A DNA stretch of 64,000 nt, taken from assembly GCA_947503715.1 (NCBI GenBank), contig CANNER010000002.1, positions 186,001 through 250,000 of the forward strand, given 5' to 3'. Made by a program: the position numbers and the translations under genes. A model generated the notes under the pieces. That model worked only from the letters and a program-made list of their open reading frames with translations. It ran no database searches and was not told where the DNA came from. Origin of the DNA: an uncultured Caulobacterales bacterium (GTDB lineage: Bacteria; Pseudomonadota; Alphaproteobacteria; Caulobacterales; Maricaulaceae). This document shows, piece by piece, positions 42,714 through 53,514 of this stretch; the stretch's first letter is position 1; the number at the start of each line of letters is the position of its first letter.

Positions 42714-45464
42714 TTAACCTGTTTTATCTTTTGCCTTGCCGGATAACTCATAGAGCAAATCCAGCGCTTGGCGCGGGGAAAGCGCATCCACATCCAATCG
42801 GGCGAGGGCAAGGTCTAATTCTGACGGTTTTGGGGCGGGTGGCGGCGGGGCCGCTGTAAAAAGAGGCAGGCCGACGGGAGCAGAATTTGTATTCACAGAA
42901 TCGGACTCTAGCCTCTCCAACACCGTTCGCGCACGGTCCACGGCTGCGCTGGGCAGACCCGCCAGTTTCGCAACCTGCACACCGTAAGACCGGTCCGCCG
43001 CGCCGGCACGTACATCATGCAGAAAAACAAGATCGCCGTCCCATTCCTTCGCGCGCAGAGAGGCGTTTGACGCGCCGTCGAGATCTTCAATCAGTTCCGT
43101 CAGCTCATGGTAATGCGTCGCGAAAAGCGCGCGGGATTTATTGACAGTCAGGAGATGTTCGACACTCGCCCATGCAATGGAGAGCCCGTCAAACGTCGAC
43201 GTGCCCCGTCCGATTTCATCCAGTATGACAAAACTGCGCTCCGTCGCCTGATTCAGGATAGCTGCTGTTTCGATCATTTCGGTCATGAAAGTGGAGCGGC
43301 CTTTGGAGAGATCATCCGAGGCGCCGACACGGGAAAACAATCGGTCCGCCACGCCGATATGGGCTTTAGCAGCCGGCACATATCCACCCGCCTGTGCGAG
43401 AATAATAATCAGCGCGTTCTGGCGAAGGTAAGTCGATTTACCCGCCATATTCGGTCCGGTGATAAGGGTCAGGCGCGAGGCCGATTTCGCCGCCGCGTCC
43501 AAGGTGCAATCGTTGGCGGTGAAGCCGGCGGCCCCGTCCTTGCGTAGCGCCTCTTCCACGACGGGGTGGCGGGCCTGTTCCACGTGAAACAGCGAGCCGT
43601 CATCGACCTGTGGCCGGACGGAGAGGGACTCATTCGCCCAGACGGCCCAGCCTGCCTGCACATCGAGCCTCGCGAGGTCCGCCGCCATGTCCCGAATGAT
43701 ATCCACCAATGCCAAGACACGGTTTGCAAATTCCTCGAACACCGCGACTTCCAAGGCGCAAACCCGTTCCGCCGCGCTCGCAATTTTGCTATCTAATTCG
43801 GCCAGTTCCACAGTGGTGAACCGCACACCGGAAACGAGCGTCTGTTTGTGAATAAACGGACTTTCCAGATTTTCTTTTTGGCCTTTGGACAACATCGCAT
43901 CGGCATGTTTGGGTGTGACTTCGACGAAATAGCCCAGTACGTTATTATGTTTGATTTTCAGTGTCGGGACATTTGCGAGTTTTGCGTAATCCGCCTGCAG
44001 CCCCGCAATTAACCGCCGCGAGTCATCGCGCAGGGATTTCAGCGTATCGATTTCCGGACGCCAACCCGTCGCGACAAAACCGCCATCCCGTGCCAGCATC
44101 GGCACATCGGGCAGGAGCCCTTTGTACAGATCCCGCGCGAGCGCCGCGATCTCCACTTTGTTAGACAGGCTGATGCCTGACAGAGCCGCCTCCACATTTT
44201 TCACGGGACGCACATCCGGCGCGGTTGCGAACTCTGACGATATTTTCTCGCCAAGTTTCAACGTCTCCGCAAGGGTTTTCAAATCCCGCGGACCCCCCCG
44301 CCCCAATGCCAAACGCGAGGCCGCCCGCGCCATATCCCCCGCCGCGCGCAAGTGACCCCGCAACATGCGGCGCAAATCTTCCTGCGCGACAAAAAACTCC
44401 ACGGCGTCGTGACGGTGTTTGATCTCCGTCACATCAAGAAGCGGACGGTTTACACGTGCGGAAAGCTCCCGTGCGCCCGGGCCCGTCACTGTGCGGTCAA
44501 TGACGGAGAGGAGCGATCCCTTGCGGGACCCCTTCTGCGTCCGGTCAATCTCGAGGCTCGCCCGTGTCGCCGGATCAATCGCGAGATAGCCGGAAGTTTT
44601 GGACGCTTTCGGCGCGGAGAGTTGAACGGGCGCGCCCGCCTGCGTCAGTTCGAGATAATCGAGCAGCGCCCCCGCCGCCGCAACTTCGGCCTTCGAAAAA
44701 TCGCCGAGGCCTTCCAAATCACCGACCTGAAACCGCTCTGACAGGCGTCGCTCTCCGGCACGACTGTCAAATTTTGTGTCCGGCTGGGGTGTGAGGGCAA
44801 TACCGTCCACGCTCAAATCCGTCATGAAATCCAGATCGTGATAAAGCGCTTCGGGCAGAACGATTTCGCGCGGGGAGAGCGCCGCGATCTGCGCTGCCAA
44901 ACCGTCGCGGTCAGAGGCGCAGGTCCGGAATGTTCCATCGGACACATCCGCCCAAGCCAGCGCATGATCTCCCGCGACCGTGCGGACGAGGCTGACGATC
45001 AGGTTAGAGCCGCGCGCATCGAGCAGATTATCTTCCGTCAGCGTACCGGGTGTGACGAGGCGGACGACCTCTCGTCGGACCACGGATTTGCTGCCGCGTT
45101 TTTTGGCCTCCGCAGGGCTTTCCGTCTGTTCGCACACGGCGACGCGGAAGCCTTTTTTAATCAGGCGCTGGAGATAGACTTCGGATGAATGCACCGGCAC
45201 GCCGCACATCGGGATGGGTTCGCCGAGGTGTTTCCCGCGTTTCGTCAGCGCAATATCCAACGCCGCCGCCGCGCGAACCGCATCGTCAAAAAACAATTCA
45301 TAGAAATCACCCATACGGTAGAACAGCAACGCCTCTGGCCCGACATCCTGTTTGATGTCGAGAAACTGCGCCATCATCGGCGTCAGCTTATGGGCTTTAT
45401 CGGGTTTAGCGGGCGCATTCATAGAGATGTAAACTGGTCCATATTGCATCTGCTCGCAAGCCAT
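42714..45464 (-). CDS. mutS: DNA mismatch repair protein MutS
   Basis: Up to 916 residues; binds mismatches and starts mismatch repair. The mismatch-reading motif is [16 protein letters not shown], the ATPase has Walker [19 protein letters not shown], and [24 protein letters not shown] follows. Start is uncertain: ATG 45464 gives the longest form, while ATG 45422 (MNAPAKPDK) gives 902 residues and better matches the N-termini of related proteins. Divergent from ampG. glnD follows by 3 bp. Confidence 0.96.
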   Translation of the reverse strand: MACEQMQYGPVYISMNAPAKPDKAHKLTPMMAQFLDIKQDVGPEALLFYRMGDFYELFFDDAVRAAAALDIALTKRGKHLGEPIPMCGVPVHSSEVYLQRLIKKGFRVAVCEQTESPAEAKKRGSKSVVRREVVRLVTPGTLTEDNLLDARGSNLIVSLVRTVAGDHALAWADVSDGTFRTCASDRDGLAAQIAALSPREIVLPEALYHDLDFMTDLSVDGIALTPQPDTKFDSRAGERRLSERFQVGDLEGLGDFSKAEVAAAGALLDYLELTQAGAPVQLSAPKASKTSGYLAIDPATRASLEIDRTQKGSRKGSLLSVIDRTVTGPGARELSARVNRPLLDVTEIKHRHDAVEFFVAQEDLRRMLRGHLRAAGDMARAASRLALGRGGPRDLKTLAETLKLGEKISSEFATAPDVRPVKNVEAALSGISLSNKVEIAALARDLYKGLLPDVPMLARDGGFVATGWRPEIDTLKSLRDDSRRLIAGLQADYAKLANVPTLKIKHNNVLGYFVEVTPKHADAMLSKGQKENLESPFIHKQTLVSGVRFTTVELAELDSKIASAAERVCALEVAVFEEFANRVLALVDIIRDMAADLARLDVQAGWAVWANESLSVRPQVDDGSLFHVEQARHPVVEEALRKDGAAGFTANDCTLDAAAKSASRLTLITGPNMAGKSTYLRQNALIIILAQAGGYVPAAKAHIGVADRLFSRVGASDDLSKGRSTFMTEMIETAAILNQATERSFVILDEIGRGTSTFDGLSIAWASVEHLLTVNKSRALFATHYHELTELIEDLDGASNASLRAKEWDGDLVFLHDVRAGAADRSYGVQVAKLAGLPSAAVDRARTVLERLESDSVNTNSAPVGLPLFTAAPPPPAPKPSELDLALARLDVDALSPRQALDLLYELSGKAKDKTG

Positions 45465-45545
45465 GGCTGCGCCTAAACTGTGCTCAGTCGCGGGTCTTTG
45501 GTCTACAGGCTTGGCGAGCGGGCTGCTTTGACCTATGGCCGAGAG

Positions 45546-47216
45546 ATGACAGAGACGATCTCCGCCGAAATACCCGAAAAAATGACGACGCGACAGGCGC
45601 TGAAACAGGCCCTGACGGACCGACAGGTTCTGGCCATGCTAATTCTCGGTTTTGCGTCCGGCCTGCCCTATGTTGTTGTGGCCGGAACATTGAATGCCTG
45701 GTTTTCAACAACAGATGTGAACATGGCCTCTATTGGCCTGTTGAGTTGGGCCCTGCTGGCTTATTCCTTTAAATTTATGTGGGCCGCCGCTTTGCAAGGG
45801 CGGAAGACGCCTTTAAACCTGAATATTGGACCCCGCCGTTTCTGGATGTTCGTCTTCCTCGGCATCTCAACTGTCGGCATGGCATTTCTCTCCCTCTCCG
45901 ACCCGCCAAATGGTTTGGGCCGTATTGGGTTACTGGCGCTATTAATTGCTGTGTCTTCGTCCTGTTTCGATATTGTTTTAGCGGCGTGGCGCATTGAGAG
46001 TGCGCGAGATGGGATGCATTTGGATATATTATCAACGGTAGAGCAATTCGGCTATCGGATATCTTCTATTGTGGGCGGGATGCTGGCCCTAATCCTCGCG
46101 GATTATATCGGCTGGCGGGCGACATTCTTTTCCATTACCACCCTACTTGGCGCGACTGTCATTGGCGTCATGATGGCCAATCCAGCTATCATCAAGAAAA
46201 CGAATAAAACCGTTGTTTCAAAGCTCAGCGCGAGCCAACGCAATATCGGCACCGTACTAGTCCTTATCGGTTGGGCTTTCGGGTTCTATCTTATTGCGAA
46301 TTTTGCAGTTGGCGCTCTTACCGATCCGGAAAATCACAGCGCACGAACGTTTACGCGGACGCAAGGTCCGTGGGTTATCATTTCGACGGTGATCTGGTTA
46401 TTCGTCGTCTCGGCTGTTCTGGTCTGGCAGGATAAAATCCGGCCAGATAGCGCGAAACCTGAGACGATCGAAAAGCCAGGTATTTTGGCCGTGCTCTTCG
46501 TCGCCATTGTCGAACCCATGATGGAATTGATCGGGCGTTTGCGTTGGGCCGCCATTCTTGTTCTGGCCGTCGTTCTGACCTACCGCTTTACGGATCTGAT
46601 CTGGGGCGGTTTTGCTTATCCCTTTTATCTGGGCGAGAACTACGGAGCATTAGGTCACACATTGACGGAAGTGGCCTTTGCATCAAAACTTGTCGGTGTC
46701 TTTGCGACGATTGCGGGGATCGCGCTCGGCGGGCTAGCCATGTTGCGCTTTGGCCGAATGCCGGTTTTCTTTGTTGGCGCGGTGATGGCAGCGGCGACCA
46801 ATCTACTCTTTGCAGATTTGGCACTGGGTGCAACTTATACGGATCCAGTTCTCAGCCTCCTTCAACTCGATCATCTATTCGAAGCGTTTGGTAAAGATAT
46901 CCGAATGGCGCGTCTGACCTCCGTCATTGCTTTGGAGAATATCGCGGTCGGCGTCGCGAGCGCCGCCTCGATTGCCTATCTGTCATCCATCGCCAGCAAA
47001 CAATATGCGACCCTGCAATATGCATTATTAGTAAGTTTAGTGTTTTTACTAGGCGTGCTCGGCCGTCCCGCAATTGGCGAGATTATTGAGACACAGGGTT
47101 TCGCAACAGCTTTTATTCTCTGCGCCGCATTTGGCGGGGTCGCCAGTGTTCTCGCCGGGATTGAGTGGATCAGGATTGCCCGCCTCGAGAGACAGGCAAA
47201 ATCAAACCCTAGCTAG
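45546..47216 (+). CDS. AmpG-like MFS permease
   Basis: 556 residues with about 14 hydrophobic helices. The first block [25 protein letters not shown] followed by [25 protein letters not shown] is the AmpG pattern, so the likely substrate is anhydro-muropeptides recycled from peptidoglycan (for example products of MltA-type enzymes). I chose ATG 45546, preceded by CCGAGAG; a GTG at 45480 in the same frame is unlikely. Its 3' end overlaps the convergent PAS-REC gene by 8 bp. Confidence 0.8.
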   Translation: MTETISAEIPEKMTTRQALKQALTDRQVLAMLILGFASGLPYVVVAGTLNAWFSTTDVNMASIGLLSWALLAYSFKFMWAAALQGRKTPLNLNIGPRRFWMFVFLGISTVGMAFLSLSDPPNGLGRIGLLALLIAVSSSCFDIVLAAWRIESARDGMHLDILSTVEQFGYRISSIVGGMLALILADYIGWRATFFSITTLLGATVIGVMMANPAIIKKTNKTVVSKLSASQRNIGTVLVLIGWAFGFYLIANFAVGALTDPENHSARTFTRTQGPWVIISTVIWLFVVSAVLVWQDKIRPDSAKPETIEKPGILAVLFVAIVEPMMELIGRLRWAAILVLAVVLTYRFTDLIWGGFAYPFYLGENYGALGHTLTEVAFASKLVGVFATIAGIALGGLAMLRFGRMPVFFVGAVMAAATNLLFADLALGATYTDPVLSLLQLDHLFEAFGKDIRMARLTSVIALENIAVGVASAASIAYLSSIASKQYATLQYALLVSLVFLLGVLGRPAIGEIIETQGFATAFILCAAFGGVASVLAGIEWIRIARLERQAKSNPS

Positions 47217-48426
47217 CCAGACGTTGTTCGGCCTTTGGGCCCGTCCATTCCGCGACCATTTCGGACAGCTCTTCCGCACTGACGGGTTTGGTCATGAAAT
47301 CATTCATACCGGAATCGAAACAGGCATTGCGGTCGTCGTCAAACGCATTGGCTGTAAGAGCGATGATCGGCAGATCTTTGCTGACATTTGGGAGCGTCCG
47401 GATTTTTCGGGTGGCCTCAAGGCCGTCCATATTCGGCATCCGCATATCCATGAAGATCAGGTCATAGCTGGAGCTTTTCATCGCTTCGACCGCGAGTGCA
47501 CCATCCTCAACCGTATCGACAGTATGACCTTCCGCTTCGAGAAGTGTGCGCGTCAACAGCGCATTGATGGCGTTATCTTCGGCCAAGAGAATACGAATGG
47601 CGCCGCCTGAGCCTTGGGTCGTTATATCGGCAATTTCGGGAACGACTGGGGCGTCAGGGTTTGAAGCGGCGTCTTCCGCGCCAACTGCTTTCGCAATCAC
47701 GGCATCCCGCCAATTATTGCCCAAGACTGCGGACTCGGCCTCGAGAGGCAGCGCGCGACGTTCAAACTCCCGTGGGGCTTCTTGCGTGAGGGTTTCAGAG
47801 GCTGGAGCTGCCTCTAACTCGGGTTCAAACGCTTGATGTGTCTCTGGAACGGATTGCGTCAGGGCGTAATGATCATCCGTTGGAATATCGATTTCAGGCA
47901 TAGGGATATCTGGAAGGCTAGGAGCCAAGACCTGTTCACTCACGGGCGGTTCAGGGGCTTCTGCGGGGACAGTTGTTGAGGTCGTCGCCAGCGCATATGC
48001 GGCGTCTTCGGACTGTGCGGGCTCCGCTTGATAGATTGCTTCTTCCTGCTGAGGCTGCTGTGCAGGCGGCACATGCGCAACTTCGCTCGGGTCTGGGTCC
48101 GGTGATTGCGTGAAAATGGTGACATTCCGTGCAAGCGCAAAAGCGTTTCCATCTGCGAGGCTTTGTTCAATCCAATCATAGACCTGTTCGCCGCCAGTTC
48201 CGTCCGGCAGGCGTGTTTCAAACCGATATGGGGTGACTTGGCCTTGGGACGCCGGTTGAGGCGCAGGCCAACCGCCGACGGCATGGCCCCGCCAGTCCTC
48301 AACGCGACCTCCATAGATCGCCAAAAATGCAGCATTCACAAAAAGAACACGGCCTTCCATATCCCGCTTGATCGCGGGGTCAGGCCAGGGCCAGAATTGT
48401 GCAGCAAAAATATCATCCGGTGACAT
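47209..48426 (-). CDS. PAS-REC protein lacking a histidine kinase core
   Basis: 405 residues. The N-terminus (about 1-105) looks like a PAS domain (DMEGRVLFVNAAFLAIYGG, then PYRFETRLPDGT and VYDWIEQSL). Residues about 106-270 are a low-complexity linker rich in Pro, Glu and Ala. The C-terminus (about 276-397) is a receiver domain with IRILLAEDNAIN, phospho-acceptor Asp327 in LIFMDMRMPNMDG, LTANA and DFMTKPVS. No HisKA or HATPase blocks are visible. It may be a hybrid kinase that lost its catalytic core, or a sensor/receiver adaptor. Signal and partner unknown. Confidence 0.75.
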   Translation of the reverse strand: MSPDDIFAAQFWPWPDPAIKRDMEGRVLFVNAAFLAIYGGRVEDWRGHAVGGWPAPQPASQGQVTPYRFETRLPDGTGGEQVYDWIEQSLADGNAFALARNVTIFTQSPDPDPSEVAHVPPAQQPQQEEAIYQAEPAQSEDAAYALATTSTTVPAEAPEPPVSEQVLAPSLPDIPMPEIDIPTDDHYALTQSVPETHQAFEPELEAAPASETLTQEAPREFERRALPLEAESAVLGNNWRDAVIAKAVGAEDAASNPDAPVVPEIADITTQGSGGAIRILLAEDNAINALLTRTLLEAEGHTVDTVEDGALAVEAMKSSSYDLIFMDMRMPNMDGLEATRKIRTLPNVSKDLPIIALTANAFDDDRNACFDSGMNDFMTKPVSAEELSEMVAEWTGPKAEQRLAS

Positions 48427-48583
48427 AGGTCATTCCTAATCGCTCGCCCCGACCCACGCCCACCCCACGGGAAGACGCATTTATGGTTAAGGCATTTATA
48501 GAATGTGTGAACGCTCAATCTGAAAAAACAGTTACCAGAACGCGTAAAATAGAGAGTTCTTGAACAAATCCGGTAAGGTTTTG

Positions 48584-50146
48584 TTAGAACTTATAGAGTG
48601 GGTTTTGCGGCATTCTTGACGGTTTTTGAGCCATATTTCCACTGACCAACCCTTTGCGAGCCCGTCGGTGCGACAGGGCTTCTGCAATATGAAGACGGTG
48701 GACGGCGTCTGATCCAGACAGGTCAGCCAGTGTTCGCGCCACACGCAAGACACGGTGGTAACCGCGCGCGGTCAAACCCAATGTTTCCGCCGCCTGGACG
48801 AGAAGTTTTCGCCCATCCTCATCCGGTGTCGCCACTTTTTCCAAGATGTTCTGTGCCAATGCCGCATTTGTAACACCGTCATTCCGATCCATTTGCACGT
48901 AGCGGGCCCGGGCCACGCGCGCGGCTATATCTGCCGTCCCCTCTGCTGCAGGCGGTAGGGCAAGGTCGGCCGGGGTCACGGCGGGTACATCAATCTGGAT
49001 ATCAATCCGGTCCATGAAGGGGCCGGAGACGCGGCCCTGATAATCCGCCGCGCATCGCGCACCGCGCCGACAGGCTAAACCATCGGCCCCCGCCGTGCCG
49101 CAACGACAGGGGTTCATCGCTGCGATAAGCTGGAACCGCGCGGGATAAGAGACATGCGCATTGACCCGGGCGACTGTGATCTCCCCCGTTTCGAGCGGTT
49201 GTCGCAGACTGTCCAGAACCTGTGGTGTAAATTCGGGCAGCTCGTCAAGGAAGAGGACACCGCGATGCGCCAAAGACGCCTCACCAGGTTTGGCTTTCGC
49301 ACCACCCCCCACCATCGCGGCCATACTCGCAGAATGGTGCGGCGCACGGAAAGGTCTGGCGCGAGACAGCTCGCCCTTACTCAACAGGCCCGCCACAGAA
49401 TGGACCATGGAGACATCGAGAAGTTCATTGGCTTCCAAAGGTGGCAACAATCCTGGCAGGCGCGCGGCCAACATGGACTTACCCGATCCGGGCGGACCGA
49501 CCATCAGGAGATTATGTCCACCCGCCGCCGCCACTTCGAGAGCGCGTTTCGCCGTTTCCTGCCCCCGGACATCGCGCATATCGAGACCACTGTCCTCTTC
49601 GCGCATTTGCCCGGCTTCGGGACGGGCCAGCACTTGCGTGCCTTTAAAATGGTTGATGAGCTGGACCAGAGTTTGCGGCGCGAGCAGGGGAAGGTCCCCT
49701 GCCCACGCCGCCTCCGCCCCATTGGGCTCAGGGCAGATCAGACCGAGACCATGGCTGCTCGCCATGACTGCGGCAGGCAGTGCGCCGGGCACTGCACAAA
49801 TGGTTCCGTCGAGGGAGAGCTCCCCAATCGCGGTAAAACCTTCAATCGCATCCTCCGGTATCGCGCCCAGCGCGGCGAGCAAACCCAACGCAATCGGCAG
49901 GTCATAATGCGCGCCCTCTTTCGGCAAGTCGGCGGGTGCGAGATTGATCGTGATCCGCTTCCCCGGCAGATGCAGGCCCAGCGAGACGAAAGCCGCGCGC
50001 ACACGGTCCCGCGCCTCGGATACGGATTTATCCGCAAGGCCAACCACATTAAAAATCTGTTTCGCACCGGATACAACTTGCACCTGTACATCCACGCGGC
50101 GGGCTTCGGTGCCTTGAAAAGCGACAGTGGTGAGACGGGCGACCAT
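48584..50146 (-). CDS. comM: YifB/ComM-family Mg-chelatase-like AAA+ ATPase
   Basis: 520 residues. N-terminal Lon-like domain (IFNVVGLADKSVSEARDRVRAAF), then an AAA+ core with Walker A MVGPPGSGKSMLAARLPGLLPPL and Walker B-type HRGVLFLDELPEF, and a C-terminal Mg_chelatase_C region (ARGYHRVLRVARTLADL). ComM helicases promote branch migration during natural transformation. No competence genes are in this window, so the role here is inferred from the family. Confidence 0.92.
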   Translation of the reverse strand: MVARLTTVAFQGTEARRVDVQVQVVSGAKQIFNVVGLADKSVSEARDRVRAAFVSLGLHLPGKRITINLAPADLPKEGAHYDLPIALGLLAALGAIPEDAIEGFTAIGELSLDGTICAVPGALPAAVMASSHGLGLICPEPNGAEAAWAGDLPLLAPQTLVQLINHFKGTQVLARPEAGQMREEDSGLDMRDVRGQETAKRALEVAAAGGHNLLMVGPPGSGKSMLAARLPGLLPPLEANELLDVSMVHSVAGLLSKGELSRARPFRAPHHSASMAAMVGGGAKAKPGEASLAHRGVLFLDELPEFTPQVLDSLRQPLETGEITVARVNAHVSYPARFQLIAAMNPCRCGTAGADGLACRRGARCAADYQGRVSGPFMDRIDIQIDVPAVTPADLALPPAAEGTADIAARVARARYVQMDRNDGVTNAALAQNILEKVATPDEDGRKLLVQAAETLGLTARGYHRVLRVARTLADLSGSDAVHRLHIAEALSHRRARKGLVSGNMAQKPSRMPQNPLYKF

Positions 50147-50225
50147 GCGGGACTCTCAGACGGTGTTTAATTCGTCTTTATGCAATCAGATTAATAAGAA
50201 CAAAGCAAGAACTTTATTTGAGGCC

Positions 50226-50561
50226 TTATTGAAAAACGTCGCGTGTTTCTTTTTTCGTCGCAGGCTTTTTATAATTTCGCCGTGCAATCCATTGGATGAA
50301 GGCCAGTATGGGCAACCCTATAATGAGTGAATACATAGCGCCAATTAACGCAACACTTATACCACCCGCCATTAATTCAGGATCGCCCGTTCCGTATATC
50401 ATCATCGCCTGAAAGGTTTGAATGAGACCCGGCGCCGAAAGCGAAAGAAAGAGAACGATAGCCGCGAGAAGAAAAGCTATCACCGGTCGTCTTCGCCAAA
50501 AAATGACAATCAACGCTGGAAGAATAAAAGCGAAGGGAAGAAATAATAGCGTTAGAATCAT
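50226..50561 (-). CDS. Hypothetical small membrane protein
   Basis: 111 residues, not recognised. About four hydrophobic segments (near residues 3-20, 27-45, 60-75 and 78-92), then a basic C-terminal tail (ARRNYKKPATKKE). It lies 18 bp downstream of the C39-like lipoprotein gene on the same strand and may be co-transcribed with it. Nothing more can be said. Confidence 0.5.
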   Translation of the reverse strand: MILTLLFLPFAFILPALIVIFWRRRPVIAFLLAAIVLFLSLSAPGLIQTFQAMMIYGTGDPELMAGGISVALIGAMYSLIIGLPILAFIQWIARRNYKKPATKKETRDVFQ

Positions 50562-50579
50562 AAGGTTTTTTCGAACAGT

Positions 50580-51176
50580 TTATGGCGCCAACCCAACACA
50601 TCGTACCGCGCGGTAGCCGTCAATCCCTTTTGGAAAAATCAGCGGCTTACTGCTCGTGCGCAGCGGATCGCGCATATGATAGCCGCGCTGGTCATGGCGC
50701 ACAATCATGGCCCAATGCGAGCGGCCATTGGGCAGGTAGAATTGAACCAGCGGATAATCCCCATTGGCCATACATTGATCAATTGTCTCGGCATTGACCT
50801 CGTCATAAAATGTCGCGACGGCCCGGCCGTCAGTCACGCGGCGAATGCCGTCCCAGATCAGCCAGCCGCGTTTCGTATAGCTGTCTGTCGCCGTCAGGCG
50901 TTTATTTAAATCCTGTGGATTCGTCTTAAAACCGAGATTGGTTAACGCCATCGCCGTGGCCGTCACGAGGCACCCATCACTGCCCATTGTGTCATTGGTG
51001 TTGCCCAGACGATCAGATTTCCAACGCGGGTCAATCTGTGAATAGGCAACAGAATCCCGCAGCGCAAAAGTGCCTTTCGGTGCGGGCGTCATCATCTGCT
51101 CTGGTTCGACACGGGGAGACCCACCGCAAGCGGACAGGAATAAGGCAATCGAGATTATGGCAAAGGGCCGAAACAT
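50580..51176 (-). CDS. C39-like papain-fold cysteine peptidase lipoprotein
   Basis: 198 residues. A lipobox LSAC at residues 14-17 marks an envelope lipoprotein. The domain has the arrangement of C39-like peptidases: YSQIDPRWKSDRLG, catalytic-type Cys69 in MGSDGCLVTATAMAL, His154 in GRSHWAMIV and Asp170 in MRDPL. Proteins of this type often cleave peptides or act on cell wall; substrate unknown. A small membrane protein gene follows 18 bp downstream. Confidence 0.7.
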   Translation of the reverse strand: MFRPFAIISIALFLSACGGSPRVEPEQMMTPAPKGTFALRDSVAYSQIDPRWKSDRLGNTNDTMGSDGCLVTATAMALTNLGFKTNPQDLNKRLTATDSYTKRGWLIWDGIRRVTDGRAVATFYDEVNAETIDQCMANGDYPLVQFYLPNGRSHWAMIVRHDQRGYHMRDPLRTSSKPLIFPKGIDGYRAVRCVGLAP

Positions 51177-51233
51177 GGTTCTGCCCTAACAGCCAGTCCT
51201 GACCGCTTGGTTAAGCCGAACTTAAACTTTCCG

Positions 51234-52424
51234 TTATTTCGGGCTTAACCGCAGGAGTTGTCCGGAATCGGGATCGTCCTCGCCGTCACCGTCCAAGTCG
51301 GACGCTTCGATCAGGACCAGCACCGCCCCATCTGACGCCACACGCACGTCCCGCACGCGACCGCCCAGATCGGAGAGCAGGTCTTCTTCACCGACGCTTT
51401 TTCCGTTCTCCAAATCGACACGACGGAGGTCACGGCTGGCCAAGCCGCCGACCAGCGCGTCACCGTTCCAATCCGGGAACAGGTCCCCGCGATAGATGGC
51501 GAGTCCCGACGGCGCGATGGAAGGTGTCCAGCCGTGAGTCCCATCGATCATCCCTTCAAAAGTTTGAAAAGGGGTGATCTTTGCGCCCTGATAATCCAGG
51601 CCTTTTGTGGCGAGGGGCCACCCGTAATTTGCGCCTGCCTCGATCCGGTTTAACTCGTCACCACCGCGCGGGCCGTGTTCATGTTCCCAAAGGACGCCTG
51701 TCTCGGGGTCAATGGCCAAGCCCTGCACATTGCGGTGACCCATGGAATAGATTTGCGGCTTGAAGGCGACGCCGTCCTTCTCCTGCCCCTTAAACGGATT
51801 GTCCTCCGGCACCCCGCCATCACGGGTCAGGCGGATGAGCTTCCCCAGATGTGTGTCAGCTTTCTGCGCGTCCTCGCGATAGGCGAAGCCGTCCCCGAGA
51901 GACAGAACAAGTGTGTCATCGGGAAGAAAAGCTATGCGTCCGCCAAAATGCGACGCCGCCTGTTTCGGCGGGCTGGCACGGAAAATGACAGTCGGGTTTG
52001 CCAATGTGGTCGCGTCCAAGCGCGCCCGGACAAGCGCTGTCCCGTTCGCGTCAGAATTGCCATAAGCATAAGAGAGATAAACCTCACGCGTTTCAGGAAA
52101 GTCCGGCGCGGGAGCAATATCCAACATCCCACCCTGCCCCGAGACAAAGAGATCTTCGGGCGCGAATGCGGGCCCGCCACTCCACGCCAGAGCTGTTGAT
52201 GTTCCGTCCACGACGCGCACAATACCGCCTGCAATTTCCGTGACGAGAAAACCACCACCCGCCTCTTGTGGGATTTCTGCAACAGCCCAAGGGCGCGTCA
52301 TGCCTTCAGCCAATGTTTCAACATTAAATTCCGTGGAAGAACGCTCCGTCAATTCAGGCGCGTTTTGTGGTTCCAAACACCCCGACAAAATAAGGGCCGC
52401 ACTCATCATCATCAATTTACGCAT
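51234..52424 (-). CDS. PQQ-type soluble aldose sugar dehydrogenase lipoprotein
   Basis: 396 residues. A lipobox LSGC lies at residues 13-16. The six-bladed propeller of glucose/sorbosone dehydrogenases is recognisable from MTRPWAVAEIP, QGGMLDIAPAPDF, HFGGRIAFLPDDTLVLSLGDG, GHRNVQGLAIDPETG, HGPRGGDELNRIE and ANYGWP. Close to the E. coli YliI/Asd type. The C-terminus has an acidic, EF-hand-like stretch (ASDLDGDGEDDPDSGQ) that may bind calcium. Periplasmic sugar oxidation is the family role; activity needs PQQ. Confidence 0.82.
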   Translation of the reverse strand: MRKLMMMSAALILSGCLEPQNAPELTERSSTEFNVETLAEGMTRPWAVAEIPQEAGGGFLVTEIAGGIVRVVDGTSTALAWSGGPAFAPEDLFVSGQGGMLDIAPAPDFPETREVYLSYAYGNSDANGTALVRARLDATTLANPTVIFRASPPKQAASHFGGRIAFLPDDTLVLSLGDGFAYREDAQKADTHLGKLIRLTRDGGVPEDNPFKGQEKDGVAFKPQIYSMGHRNVQGLAIDPETGVLWEHEHGPRGGDELNRIEAGANYGWPLATKGLDYQGAKITPFQTFEGMIDGTHGWTPSIAPSGLAIYRGDLFPDWNGDALVGGLASRDLRRVDLENGKSVGEEDLLSDLGGRVRDVRVASDGAVLVLIEASDLDGDGEDDPDSGQLLRLSPK

Positions 52425-52490
52425 GGGTGTCTCCGGCTTGACCTGCCCGCAGTCTTAGCCATAGCTATTTCGAGCGCAAGGGAGATGACG

Positions 52491-52985
52491 ATGACTGTAA
52501 CGAAACGCATACTAGAAATTATTCAGGCTTGGCTTGTGAGTCTAATCAAGAATGCCCCTGCGTGGATATTAGCTGTTGTGGTAACGGCCATTCTAGGCGT
52601 CATTTTCCAGACGCAGAACGTTATTGCACGGCTGGGTGGGATTGGGGCGGATATCTCTTTCGGAGAACGGTTAGTCATGACGGGATATGATGTCTCCCAT
52701 CTCGGCACGCTTTATGCTATCTTTATCGCGCTGGCTTTTGTCATCGCTTTTCTGGCAGGTGGGCTCGTTTATCGCTTCGCCAAATTCGGACGCCCCGTTA
52801 TCTATGCTGTTGCAGGGGCTGCGGCGATCTTCGTTATGCTCTTCGCGATGAAAGCCAATTTCTTCGATATTCATATCATCGCAGGCGCACGGGACATGGC
52901 GGGTATTTCCATGCAAATATTGGCGGGCGGGTTAGGTGGTTTTGTCTTTGCGAAACTTAGCGCAAAAACTGAAAAAACCGCGTAA
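52491..52985 (+). CDS. Hypothetical four-helix membrane protein
   Basis: 164 residues, not recognised. Four hydrophobic segments (starting near AWILAVVVTAILG, LGTLYAIFIALAFVIAF, PVIYAVAGAAAIFVM and AGISMQILAGGLGGF) separated by short loops. GGGAG lies 6 bp ahead of the ATG at 52491; an ATG at 52485 is too close to that site. The frame is open further upstream but overlaps the dehydrogenase gene. Divergent from it. Confidence 0.55.
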   Translation: MTVTKRILEIIQAWLVSLIKNAPAWILAVVVTAILGVIFQTQNVIARLGGIGADISFGERLVMTGYDVSHLGTLYAIFIALAFVIAFLAGGLVYRFAKFGRPVIYAVAGAAAIFVMLFAMKANFFDIHIIAGARDMAGISMQILAGGLGGFVFAKLSAKTEKTA

Positions 52986-52992
52986 GTTATAT

Positions 52993-53439
52993 TTAAAGAG
53001 GTCCACCCAACGGAACGCAGGTAATTTTTTCACACATCAGCGTTTGATCTGCGATTTTGAATGTTGCGCGATGGGCTTCAGCGTCAAATTTTACTGCACG
53101 TCCATCGAGTGTTCCCGTTAAAACTTCACCCGCAGCTGTGGAAACAAGCGTCACATCTGCCTCAACACCATCATAGCTGAGAATGCTGGCCTCTTTCGTA
53201 AACTGGGTCAAAAGCTCTCTACCATCACACACATATTGTGCACTGGCATGACCATAGGGTGCGTGGTTTGAAGCCCCTTTATGATCCATTTCTTTATGAT
53301 CCGCTTTTTTGGTCATAACAGGTTCGGCCTTCACCATGGCACCGGCATCCGGGGCCTCGCGTGTAGAGGCAGGGGCCGCACAGGCTGTGAGTACGGCCAA
53401 TGCAATACCAACAAAGATCAATTCAAACTTTAGATACAT
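52993..53439 (-). CDS. MliC/PliC-like lipoprotein (possible lysozyme inhibitor)
   Basis: 148 residues. A lipobox LTAC ends at Cys20. The next 50 residues are His/Lys/Met-rich (KKADHKEMDHKG-ASNHAPYGH), suggesting metal binding. The C-terminal domain (about 68-148) starts AQYVCDGRELLTQF and has a Cys near the end (LMCEKITC), similar to the MliC/PliC family of lysozyme inhibitors. The match is by eye and weak. It lies between a convergent membrane protein gene and rho. Confidence 0.5.
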   Translation of the reverse strand: MYLKFELIFVGIALAVLTACAAPASTREAPDAGAMVKAEPVMTKKADHKEMDHKGASNHAPYGHASAQYVCDGRELLTQFTKEASILSYDGVEADVTLVSTAAGEVLTGTLDGRAVKFDAEAHRATFKIADQTLMCEKITCVPLGGPL

Positions 53440-53514
53440 TTAACCTCACAAACTTTTAAATACCTATCGGAACAAATGATTTGTTAAGTCAAATAACAAT
53501 CTTAAAAAAAGGTC

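Noticed and set aside
53440-53514. Intrinsic terminator after rho
   Set aside because: There is an A/T-run near 53505 but no GC-rich stem before it.
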